Assembly: GCF_028682475.1 (NCBI RefSeq)
Contig: NZ_JANHLE010000032.1
Coordinates: 1-61,501 of the forward strand
Direction of reading: 5' to 3'
DNA length: 61,501 nucleotides
Origin: Pseudomonas putida
Lineage (GTDB): Bacteria > Pseudomonadota > Gammaproteobacteria > Pseudomonadales > Pseudomonadaceae
In this document: positions 45,465-52,924 of the stretch, piece after piece
Numbering within the stretch: the stretch's first letter is position 1
Layout: every line of letters begins with the position of its first letter
Made by a program: the position numbers and the translations under genes
The notes under the pieces: model-generated
Told to the model about the DNA's origin: nothing
The model's input: the letters and a program-made list of their open reading frames with translations, nothing else
Database searches by the model: none

Positions 45465-46589
45465 ATGTCCACCGAAACACTGCTCAAGACCCCGCTGCAC
45501 GCCCTGCACCTGGAACTGGGGGCACGCATGGTGCCGTTCGCCGGTTACGACATGCCGGTCCAGTACCCGCTGGGGGTGATGAAAGAGCACCTGCACAGCC
45601 GCGAGCAGGCTGGCCTGTTCGACGTCTCGCACATGGGCCAGATCCGCCTGAGCGGTGCCAATGCGGCCAAGGCCCTGGAAACCCTGGTGCCGGTCGACAT
45701 CATCGACTTGCCGGTAGGCATGCAGCGCTACGCGATGTTCACCAACGAACAGGGCGGCATCCTTGACGACCTGATGGTCGCCAACCTCGGTAACGATGAA
45801 CTGTTCCTGGTGGTCAACGCCGCCTGCAAGGACCAGGACCTGGCTCACCTGCGCCAGCACATCGGCGAGCAGTGCCAGATTCAGCCGCTGTTCGAAGAAC
45901 GCGCCCTGCTGGCCCTGCAAGGCCCGGCGGCGGTCAAGGTACTCGAGCGCCTGGCGCCTGCCGTTGCACAAATGACCTTCATGCAGTTCCAGCCAGTACA
46001 ACTGCTGGGTGCCGACTGTTACGTGAGCCGCTCGGGCTACACCGGCGAAGACGGTTTCGAGATTTCCGTGCCGGCCGACAAAGCCGAAGCACTGGCCCGT
46101 CGCCTGCTGGCCGAACCGGAAGTCGCCGCCATCGGCCTCGGCGCCCGCGACTCGTTGCGCCTGGAAGCCGGTCTGTGCCTGTACGGCCACGACATGAACA
46201 CCCAGACCACACCGATCGAAGCCAGCCTGCTCTGGGCCATCTCCAAGGTGCGTCGTGCCGATGGCGAACGTGCCGGTGGCTTCCCCGGTGCCGCAGCGAT
46301 CTTTGCCCAGCAGCAAAGCGGTGTGGCGCGCAAACGCGTGGGCCTGCTGCCGCAGGAGCGCACCCCGGTGCGTGAAGGCGCCGAAATCGTCGACGATGCC
46401 GGCACGGTCATCGGGACTGTTTGCAGCGGTGGCTTCGGACCAAGTTTGAATGCACCGGTGGCAATGGGTTATCTGGATGCTGCGCATACTGCACTGGAAA
46501 CAGCAGTCTGGGCGATTGTTCGCGGCAAGCGGGTGGCAATGAAAGTCAGCAAGATGCCGTTCGTTGCACAGCGCTACTACCGCGGCTGA
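45465..46589 (+). CDS. gcvT: Aminomethyltransferase, glycine cleavage T protein
   Basis: 374-residue tetrahydrofolate-dependent enzyme that releases ammonia from the aminomethyl group on GcvH and forms methylene-tetrahydrofolate. MVPFAGYDMPVQYP, LFDVSHMGQIRLSG and SRSGYTGEDGFEI are family motifs, with GLGARDSLRLEAGLCLYGHD. AAGGAG lies 7 bases before the ATG. Last gene of the operon, with a terminator downstream. No glyA copy is in this cluster, unlike P. aeruginosa. Confidence 0.96.
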   Translation: MSTETLLKTPLHALHLELGARMVPFAGYDMPVQYPLGVMKEHLHSREQAGLFDVSHMGQIRLSGANAAKALETLVPVDIIDLPVGMQRYAMFTNEQGGILDDLMVANLGNDELFLVVNAACKDQDLAHLRQHIGEQCQIQPLFEERALLALQGPAAVKVLERLAPAVAQMTFMQFQPVQLLGADCYVSRSGYTGEDGFEISVPADKAEALARRLLAEPEVAAIGLGARDSLRLEAGLCLYGHDMNTQTTPIEASLLWAISKVRRADGERAGGFPGAAAIFAQQQSGVARKRVGLLPQERTPVREGAEIVDDAGTVIGTVCSGGFGPSLNAPVAMGYLDAAHTALETAVWAIVRGKRVAMKVSKMPFVAQRYYRG

Positions 46590-46939
46590 ATCGTTAGTTG
46601 AAACTTTGTGTCATGAACGCGTTCGGATTTTCGAATTCGAACGCGTTTTATTACTTTCGAAAAGCTTCGCAGCACGTGCTGGAATGAGCAGAAAAAAATC
46701 GACCGAACGGCTGCTAAAAGGTAGAGCCGGAGCGGCTTTGAGGGCTTGTTTTTGCCGACAGAGTTAGCGTAGAGTCACTGCACTGTGTTTGCATGGGTCG
46801 CTATGGTTCGTGACCTGGGCAGTAGCGCTGAGATTTGCTACAACCCGTTCGACGTCTCTTACTTTCCTGCAACCCAGCCCAGTACTCTTTCATTTGGAAG
46901 AAGCTGTTACTAATTCTAAGTTTCAAAGGAAATAAGACA
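46590..46939 (+). promoter_or_regulatory. Spacer with gcvT terminator and long cold-shock leader
   Basis: 350 bases without a gene. The left end is the gcvT terminator. TTGTTT (46746-46751) and TAGAGT (46770-46775) are 18 bases apart and could be the promoter of the cold-shock gene, giving a leader of about 155 bases. Long structured leaders are typical for cold-induced csp genes. No second small gene is supported. Confidence 0.45.
46615..46650 (+). terminator. Terminator after gcvT
   Basis: AACGCGTTCG (46616-46625) pairs perfectly with CGAACGCGTT (46638-46647), followed by a short T run. The loop holds a further short CGAA repeat. Confidence 0.85.
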
Positions 46940-47152
46940 ATGTCCCAACGTCAGAGCGGTACCGTCAAGTGGTTTAACGACGAGAAAGGTTTTGGTTTCA
47001 TCACTCCAGAAAGCGGTCCGGATCTGTTCGTACACTTCCGCGCTATTCAGGGCAACGGCTTCAAGAGCCTGAAAGAAGGCCAGAAAGTGACCTTCATCGC
47101 CGTGCAAGGCCAGAAAGGCATGCAGGCTGACGAAGTTATCGCGGAAGCCTGA
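46940..47152 (+). CDS. Cold-shock domain protein (CspA family)
   Basis: 70-residue single OB-fold protein that binds single-stranded RNA or DNA. The RNP motifs KGFGFITP (about 16-23) and DLFVHF (28-33) are intact; start [15 protein letters not shown] is the family pattern. The ATG at 46940 follows AAAGGAAA closely. Its own terminator lies 10 bases downstream. Which numbered Csp it is cannot be told. Confidence 0.96.
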
Positions 47153-47162
47153 TTCCCGATAT

Positions 47163-47197
47163 AAAAAGCCCCTGCTGGCAACAGCAGGGGCTTTTTT
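47163..47197. terminator. Terminator after the cold-shock gene
   Basis: AGCCCCTGCTG and CAGCAGGGGCT form a perfect 11-base stem with a GCAA loop, followed by six T; an A run precedes it. Confidence 0.93.
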
Positions 47198-47200
47198 GTG

Positions 47201-47227
47201 CCTGTGGGAGCGGGCTTGCCCCGCGAT
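47201..47227. repeat. REP element, single copy
   Basis: One REP copy directly after the cold-shock terminator, with no opposed partner nearby. Confidence 0.88.
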
Positions 47228-47315
47228 TACGGTCTCAACGATAAACCGTGTCACAGGGCAACGACTTGGGCGCGTAATTCCGTAGAATGGCGGTTTTGCC
47301 CAAGGAGGGCCATGT

Positions 47316-47804
47316 ATGCCCAAGCAGATGTTGCAGCCCCAGGGCGACTTTCCGGTTGTCGGCCTGGGTCGGCGCCTGGCCGCCATGTTCTACGATTTCC
47401 TGTTGTGTACCGCGCTGCTGATCGTTACCGCTGGCGTGTACAAGATGATCCAGATGGCAATCATCGGTGAAGCGCGTATGCGTCAGCTGACCGAAGCCGG
47501 TGCTCTGGACGGTGACCCGTTGCTGTCGACGATTTTGCTGTTTGCCCTGTTTGGCTTCTTCGCCAAGTTCTGGACTCACGGCGGGCAGACCCTGGGCATG
47601 CAGGTGTGGCGCATTCGCGTGCAGAACGCCGATGGCAGTGCCATCAGTCTGTGGCAGGCTCTGCTGCGTTTTGTCGTCTCTATCGCTTCCTGGCTGTGCC
47701 TGGGTCTGGGTTTCATCTGGTCGCTGTTCGACAAGCGCCAACGCACCTGGCATGACATCTACTCCGATACTCAATTGGTGCAGTTGCCCAAAGCGAAAAA
47801 ATAG
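47316..47804 (+). CDS. RDD-family membrane protein
   Basis: 162-residue inner-membrane protein with three hydrophobic stretches (about 22-45, 70-90 and 115-138). The RDD signature is GLGRRLAAMFYDFLL near the N-terminus, with the second part QTLGMQVWRIRVQN and the ending DKRQRTWHDIYSDT. Function of the family is poorly known; some members act in ion or osmotic exchange. The ATG at 47316 is used because AAGGAGGG lies upstream; a nearby ATG at 47312 is out of frame. Confidence 0.9.
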   Translation: MPKQMLQPQGDFPVVGLGRRLAAMFYDFLLCTALLIVTAGVYKMIQMAIIGEARMRQLTEAGALDGDPLLSTILLFALFGFFAKFWTHGGQTLGMQVWRIRVQNADGSAISLWQALLRFVVSIASWLCLGLGFIWSLFDKRQRTWHDIYSDTQLVQLPKAKK

Positions 47805-47910
47805 CCGGCAGACACGGTTGGGCTGGGCTATTGAGGCTGCACCACATTGAATGGATAAGCTCGCAATACCCCAACCCAGGAATCATAGTCCCCGGTATTC
47901 CGTGAACCAC

Positions 47911-47939
47911 AAAAAAGCCGACCCTAAGGTCGGCTTTTT
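47911..47939. terminator. Shared terminator between the RDD gene and lptG
   Basis: AAAAAGCCGACC and GGTCGGCTTTTT form a perfect stem with a CTAA loop. A and T runs on both sides allow use from both directions. Confidence 0.93.
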
Positions 47940-47953
47940 CATGCCTGTCGCGC

Positions 47954-49015
47954 TTAACCCGCGCGTCGCAACATCCACCAGCCCGCCCCGGCACAGATCG
48001 CCGCCGGTATCACCACCGCCAGCAACGGCGGGAAGCCAAACACCTGGCTGGAGGGCCCGAGCAAGTCCTGGGCAATACGGAACACGAAACCCACCAATAC
48101 ACCGGTGAACACCCGCTGCCCCAAGGTCACCGAACGCAACGGACCGAAAATGAACGAGATAGCCATCAACACCAGCGCCGCCGTCACCATCGGTTGCAGG
48201 ACCTTGGTCCAGAATGCCAGCCAGTAACGGGCGTTGTTCAGGCCCTGGTCAGACAGATAGTGGATGTACTGCCACAGCCCGGTGATCGACAGGGAATCCG
48301 GTGCCAGCACCACGGTATTGAGCAGTTGCGGCGTAACGGTGACATCCCAGCGCTCAGCAGGCGCCTTGACCACTTCAGTGTGATCACCACGGAAATAGGT
48401 GGTGGTCACGTCGCTCAGTTGCCAGTGATCTTCCTGGTACTGGGCACGACGGGCAAAGCTGGAAGTGACCAGGTGACGCTCGTTGTCGAAACGATAGCGG
48501 GTCACGCCGTACAACAGGCCGTTGGGTTGCACCGAGTTGATGTGCACGAACTCGTCACCCTGGCGATGCCACATGCCGCGCTTGGAGCTCTGCGCCTCAC
48601 CACTGCCCTGGGCCAGAGAACGATCGGCCTGGGCCTTGTTCTCGGTCACAGGCGCCAGGTATTCGCCAATCAGGATACCGGCCAGCATCAGTACCAGCAT
48701 CGGCTTCATCACCGCCCAGACGATGCGGCCGATCGACACCCCGGCCGCACGCATGATGGTCAGCTCACTGCTGCTGGCCAGGCTGCCAAGGCCAATCAGG
48801 CAGCCGATCAGGGCGGCCATCGGCAGCATGTCGTAAAGACGCCGCGGGGCGGTCAGCAAGACAAAATTGCCGGCATCCATCAACGTGTAGCTGTCAGTGA
48901 TGTCGCTCATCTCATCGATGAAGGCGAACAACGACGCCAGGCCCAGGATAATGCCGAGCACAGCCAGAATGGCCACCAGCACGCTCTTGCCGATGTAGCG
49001 GTCGAGCTTAACCAT
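47954..49015 (-). CDS. lptG: LPS export permease LptG
   Basis: 353-residue inner-membrane subunit of LptB2FG, which extracts lipopolysaccharide for transport to the outer membrane. Six helices in two groups of three flank a periplasmic beta-jellyroll domain (about 130-260). LDRYIGKSVLVAILAV at the start and the coupling region SSSELTIMRAAGVS are typical. The ATG at 49015 overlaps the lptF stop by 8 bases; the longer frame to 49042 is inside lptF. Confidence 0.95.
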   Translation of the reverse strand: MVKLDRYIGKSVLVAILAVLGIILGLASLFAFIDEMSDITDSYTLMDAGNFVLLTAPRRLYDMLPMAALIGCLIGLGSLASSSELTIMRAAGVSIGRIVWAVMKPMLVLMLAGILIGEYLAPVTENKAQADRSLAQGSGEAQSSKRGMWHRQGDEFVHINSVQPNGLLYGVTRYRFDNERHLVTSSFARRAQYQEDHWQLSDVTTTYFRGDHTEVVKAPAERWDVTVTPQLLNTVVLAPDSLSITGLWQYIHYLSDQGLNNARYWLAFWTKVLQPMVTAALVLMAISFIFGPLRSVTLGQRVFTGVLVGFVFRIAQDLLGPSSQVFGFPPLLAVVIPAAICAGAGWWMLRRAG

Positions 49016-50123
49016 GGGCCACCTCCGCACGACGCGCGGCACGCTTGAGGCGTAGCGGCTCCCAATACATCAAACCAAGGCCAATGAGCAGGAACAGACC
49101 GTGAACCCACCAGATACCCAGGCCAATCGGCAACTTGCCTTTTTCCAGGGCGCCACGTACAGCGATCAGCATGGTTAGGTACGCCATATACAGAAGAATG
49201 GCCGGCAACAGCTTGAGGAAACGGCCTTGGCGGGGATTGACCCGTGACAGCGGCACTGCCAGCAGGGTGACCACGAACACCAGCAACGGCAACGACAGGC
49301 GCCACTGCAGCTCGGCGCGCTCACGTCGGCCCTCGCTGCCAATCAGTTCGGAAGTTGGGATAGCCTCGCGATCAGTGATTTCCTCACTGACTTCAGGCTT
49401 GGGCAACAGCACGCCATAGGTGTCGTACTTGATCGCGCGGTAATCGGCCTGCCCCGGATTGCCGTCATAACGGTAACCGTTCTCCAGAATCAGGTAGCGG
49501 TTGCCGTCGGCACCGACTTCCTGACGACCTTTTTCAGCGACCAGCACCGAAGGCGCACGCTCCTTGCTCTTGTCCGAAGAGAAACGCTTCTCGGAAATGA
49601 ACACACCTGCCAGGTTGCCGCGGTCTTCGGACAATTGCTCGGTGTAGGTCACCCGCGAGCCATCGCGCAGGGTCTGGAATCGCCCAGGTACCAGGGTATC
49701 GAATTCAGTCAGGGCGTCTTGCTGGTTGATGATCTGTGCTACCTGGGTAACCCCCTGCGGCGCCAGGCCCAGGCTCAGCCAGGCGACCAGCAAGGCCACC
49801 AGGGCGGCCGGTGCCATGGTCATGCCCAGCAGACGCTGCTGGCTCATGCCGGTGGCCGACAGCACGGTCATCTCGCTCTCCAGGTACAGCCGGCCGTAGG
49901 CCAGCAGGATCCCCAGGAACAGGCCCAGCGGCAGGATCAGCTGCAGGAACCCCGGCAGGCGATAGCCCATGATCAGAAACAGCACACCCGGGTCGAGAAT
50001 GCCCTGGGCCGCCTGGGCCAGGTATTTGATGAAGCGCCCGCTCATGATGATCACCAGCAGCACGGCGCTGACGGCACTCAAGGTCACCAGGACCTCGCGG
50101 GACAGATATCGGAAGACGATCAA
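49008..50123 (-). CDS. lptF: LPS export permease LptF
   Basis: 371-residue partner of LptG. It has the same layout: three helices, a periplasmic domain, three helices, with the coupling region ESEMTVLSATGMSQQRLL. The start is chosen as TTG at 50123 (MIVFRYLSREVL), because AGGAG lies 7 bases upstream. A GTG at 50132 is in frame but overlaps that ribosome site. Divergent from pepA, as in other pseudomonads. Confidence 0.94.
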   Translation of the reverse strand: MIVFRYLSREVLVTLSAVSAVLLVIIMSGRFIKYLAQAAQGILDPGVLFLIMGYRLPGFLQLILPLGLFLGILLAYGRLYLESEMTVLSATGMSQQRLLGMTMAPAALVALLVAWLSLGLAPQGVTQVAQIINQQDALTEFDTLVPGRFQTLRDGSRVTYTEQLSEDRGNLAGVFISEKRFSSDKSKERAPSVLVAEKGRQEVGADGNRYLILENGYRYDGNPGQADYRAIKYDTYGVLLPKPEVSEEITDREAIPTSELIGSEGRRERAELQWRLSLPLLVFVVTLLAVPLSRVNPRQGRFLKLLPAILLYMAYLTMLIAVRGALEKGKLPIGLGIWWVHGLFLLIGLGLMYWEPLRLKRAARRAEVAHG

Positions 50124-50409
50124 ACCAGACACTCCTGGGTTGTCAGGCTCGGACAGCCAAACAAAGAATCCATAACAGCCAAGATAGTTGCCGACCCGCC
50201 AAAGCGAACCCGCACAAAAGTTGGCGCATTATCCTGTGATTGGCCGTGCCTGTCACTGGCGATGCACAATGCTTCATTGACGGGGTTGTCAGGTCGGTCC
50301 GAGCGGGCTCAAACTGGCGGCTTTCTCACTGGCACGCGACCACGCGGCCAGCTCGCTTAAAGTGCCTGCACAGACAGCGCACAAAGACAGATCATTCGGG
50401 GAACCTGAC

Positions 50410-51903
50410 ATGGAACTGGTTGTAAAAAGCGTAGCCGCTGCATCCTTGAAAACCGCCACCCTGGTGCTCGCGGTAGCTGAAGGCCGCAAACTCGGCGCCA
50501 GCGCCAAGGCCATCGACGAAGCCTGCGGCGGTGCCCTCAGTGCCGTGCTCAAGCGCGGCGACCTGACCGGCAAGCTGGGCCAGACCCTGCTGCTGCAAAG
50601 CCTGCCCAACCTCAAGGCCGAGCGCGTCCTGCTGGTCGGCACCGGCAAGGACAGCGAACTGGGTGACCGCAGCTGGCGCAAAGTGGTTACCAGCGTGCTG
50701 GCGGTGCTCAAGGGCCTCAACGGCAGCGACGCGGTACTGGCGCTGGACGATGTCGCCGTGACTGGCCGCGATGCTTTTTATAGCAAGACGCGTCTGCTGG
50801 CCGAAACCCTGCTCGACGGTGAATACGTTTTCGACCAGTTCAAGAGCAAGAAGACCGAACCCCGCGCCTTGAAGAAGATCACCCTGCTGGCCGACAAGGC
50901 CGGTGCCGCCGAAGTCGAGCGCGCCGTCAAGCACGCCGGCGCAATCGCTGCCGGCATGAGCTTTGCCCGCGATCTGGGCAATCTGCCACCCAACGTTTGC
51001 CACCCAAGCTACCTGGCCGAGCAGGCCAAGGGCATGGGCAAAGCCTTCAAAGGCCTGAAAGTCGACGTGCTCGACGAGAAAAAGATCAAGGATCTGGGCA
51101 TGGGCGCGTTCTACGCCGTTGGCCAGGGCAGCGACCAGCCGCCACGCCTGATCGTGCTCAACTACCAAGGCGGCAAGAAGAGCGAGAAACCGTTCGTGCT
51201 GGTCGGCAAGGGCATCACTTTCGATACCGGTGGCATCAGCCTCAAACCTGGCGCCGGCATGGATGAAATGAAGTTCGACATGGGCGGTGCAGCCAGTGTC
51301 TTCGGCACCCTGCGCGCGGTACTCGAACTGCAGCTGCCGATCAACCTGGTGTGCCTGCTGGCCTGTGCCGAGAACATGCCGAGCGGCGGCGCCACCCGTC
51401 CGGGCGATATCGTCACCACCATGAGCGGGCAGACCGTCGAGATCCTCAATACCGACGCCGAAGGCCGCCTGGTGCTGTGCGATACCCTGACCTACGCCGA
51501 ACGCTTCAAGCCACAGGCCGTGGTCGACATCGCCACCCTGACCGGCGCCTGCATTGTCGCCCTGGGCAGCCACACCTCGGGCCTGATGGGTAACAACGAC
51601 GAGCTGGTCAACCAGCTGCTCGACGCCGGCAAGCGGGCCGACGACCGTGCCTGGCAGCTGCCGCTGTTCGACGAATACCAGGAACAGCTGGACAGCCCGT
51701 TCGCCGACATCGCCAACATCGGCGGCCCGAAGGCCGGCAGCATCACCGCCGGTTGCTTCCTGTCGCGTTTTGCCAAGGCCTACAACTGGGCCCATCTGGA
51801 TATCGCCGGCACCGCCTGGATCAGTGGTGGCAAGGACAAGGGCGCCACGGGCCGTCCGGTGCCGCTGCTGACCCAGTACCTGCTCGATCGCGCCAACGCC
51901 TGA
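50410..51903 (+). CDS. pepA: Leucyl aminopeptidase (cytosol aminopeptidase)
   Basis: 497-residue M17 metallopeptidase that removes N-terminal residues; in several bacteria it also binds DNA. The metal and active-site motifs GKGITFDTGGISLKPG (about 267-282) and NTDAEGRLVL (347-356) are intact. The ATG at 50410 gives MELVVKSVAAAS with GGGGAA upstream. Divergent from lptF across 286 bases in which I could not place a promoter confidently. First of pepA-holC-orphan-valS on one strand. Confidence 0.96.
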   Translation: MELVVKSVAAASLKTATLVLAVAEGRKLGASAKAIDEACGGALSAVLKRGDLTGKLGQTLLLQSLPNLKAERVLLVGTGKDSELGDRSWRKVVTSVLAVLKGLNGSDAVLALDDVAVTGRDAFYSKTRLLAETLLDGEYVFDQFKSKKTEPRALKKITLLADKAGAAEVERAVKHAGAIAAGMSFARDLGNLPPNVCHPSYLAEQAKGMGKAFKGLKVDVLDEKKIKDLGMGAFYAVGQGSDQPPRLIVLNYQGGKKSEKPFVLVGKGITFDTGGISLKPGAGMDEMKFDMGGAASVFGTLRAVLELQLPINLVCLLACAENMPSGGATRPGDIVTTMSGQTVEILNTDAEGRLVLCDTLTYAERFKPQAVVDIATLTGACIVALGSHTSGLMGNNDELVNQLLDAGKRADDRAWQLPLFDEYQEQLDSPFADIANIGGPKAGSITAGCFLSRFAKAYNWAHLDIAGTAWISGGKDKGATGRPVPLLTQYLLDRANA

Positions 51904-51909
51904 GTGAAT

Positions 51910-51944
51910 GCCGGCCGTCTACCCCCAGGGTGTAGCCGGCCGGC
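51910..51944 (+). repeat. Hairpin between pepA and holC
   Basis: GCCGGCCG (51910-51917) pairs with CGGCCGGC (51937-51944), and the interior CTACCC/GGGTGTAG extends the stem. There is no T run, and holC starts 9 bases later, so the hairpin may limit holC translation or mark processing. Confidence 0.5.
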
Positions 51945-51953
51945 GTGCTGATC

Positions 51954-52382
51954 ATGAGCAAAGTCGATTTCTATATTCTGCCCAGCGACGCGCCCTCGGC
52001 GCGCCTGGATTTCGCCTGCAAGCTTTGCGACAAGGCCTGGCGCATGGGGCATCAGGTTTACCTGCACTGCGCCGACGCCGCCCAGCGCGACGAACTGGAT
52101 ACCCGCCTGTGGGCCTTCAAGGGTGAAGCTTTCGTGCCGCACAATGGCGCCGAAGAACAGCCCCAGGGCAGTGTGGTATTGGGGCTGGGAGACGATCCCG
52201 GCAGCCACCGGGACCTGCTGATCAACCTCGACCTCAAGGTTCCATCGTTCGCCGCCCGCTTTGCCCGCATTGCCGAGATCGTGGTCGAGGAGCCGACGAT
52301 TCGTCAGGCTGCCCGAGAGAGTTTCCGTTTCTACCGCGAACAGGGCTATGCTCTGCAGGATCACCGCTTACAGCGACTCTAA
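51954..52382 (+). CDS. holC: DNA polymerase III chi subunit
   Basis: 142-residue HolC protein that links the clamp loader to single-strand binding protein. FYILPSDAPSARLDFACKLCDKAW and HCADAAQRDELDTRLWAF are the family pattern. The ATG at 51954 gives MSKVDFYIL; GTG at 51945 is in frame but inside the hairpin. No good ribosome site, so translation may depend on pepA. Confidence 0.93.
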   Translation: MSKVDFYILPSDAPSARLDFACKLCDKAWRMGHQVYLHCADAAQRDELDTRLWAFKGEAFVPHNGAEEQPQGSVVLGLGDDPGSHRDLLINLDLKVPSFAARFARIAEIVVEEPTIRQAARESFRFYREQGYALQDHRLQRL

Positions 52383-52386
52383 AACG

Positions 52387-52746
52387 ATGGATAAACCCAC
52401 ACCCCTGCCGCAATCCGCACACCTGCTGGACGACCTTGAGTCGATCCGTCAGCTGCTGGGCGACGAATCCCTTGAGCCACCGCTGCTGACCGATACCGTC
52501 GAGGAGCAGATTCCGCTGCTGCTTGAAGAGGCCGAGCCTGCACCTGTGGTTGCGCCGGAACCTGCACCGCAAGCACCTGCCGACCCGCAGGCCAAGCGCC
52601 AGGAAACCCTGCTGCACCTTGATAGCGAACTGCGCGCTGCCGCTCAGTTGATCATGCAGGACGTGATCAACGACTTCACCCCGCACATCGAGAACGAGAT
52701 CAAACGTCGGCTCGATGCCCGGCTCGAGCGTTTGCTCAACCAATAG
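52387..52746 (+). CDS. Conserved hypothetical protein between holC and valS
   Basis: 119 residues, acidic, no signal peptide. The N-terminal half is leucine- and acid-rich (LLDDLESIRQLLGD), a Pro/Ala linker follows (EPAPVVAPEPAPQAPADP, about 54-71), and the end is an amphipathic helix (AAAQLIMQDVINDFTPHIEN then IKRRLDARLERLLNQ). It starts 4 bases after holC, which suggests translational coupling and perhaps a role near DNA polymerase III chi. This is a regular neighbour of holC and valS in Pseudomonas as far as I recall. No function known. Confidence 0.8.
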   Translation: MDKPTPLPQSAHLLDDLESIRQLLGDESLEPPLLTDTVEEQIPLLLEEAEPAPVVAPEPAPQAPADPQAKRQETLLHLDSELRAAAQLIMQDVINDFTPHIENEIKRRLDARLERLLNQ

Positions 52747-52760
52747 CCAGAATGAATTGA

Positions 52761-52826
52761 ATCGCGGGGCAAGCCCGCGCCCACCGGGGTTGCGGTCAGC
52801 CGGTGGGAGCGGGCTTGCCCCGCGAA
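52761..52826. repeat. REP pair before valS
   Basis: Opposed REP copies. The left one reads CCCGCGCCCACC instead of CCCGCTCCCACC. Confidence 0.9.
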
Positions 52827-52924
52827 GTTTTTACCTCCTGCCATCACCTCATGCTACGCCCCGGCACTTATCCCCGTTATACTGCTCGGCTTTCCTGAAT
52901 ATATGCCATAGGGTCCCGCCGAGC

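Noticed and set aside
46564..46767. 67-codon frame after gcvT
   Set aside because: It overlaps the gcvT end and crosses the gcvT terminator hairpin; no ribosome site.
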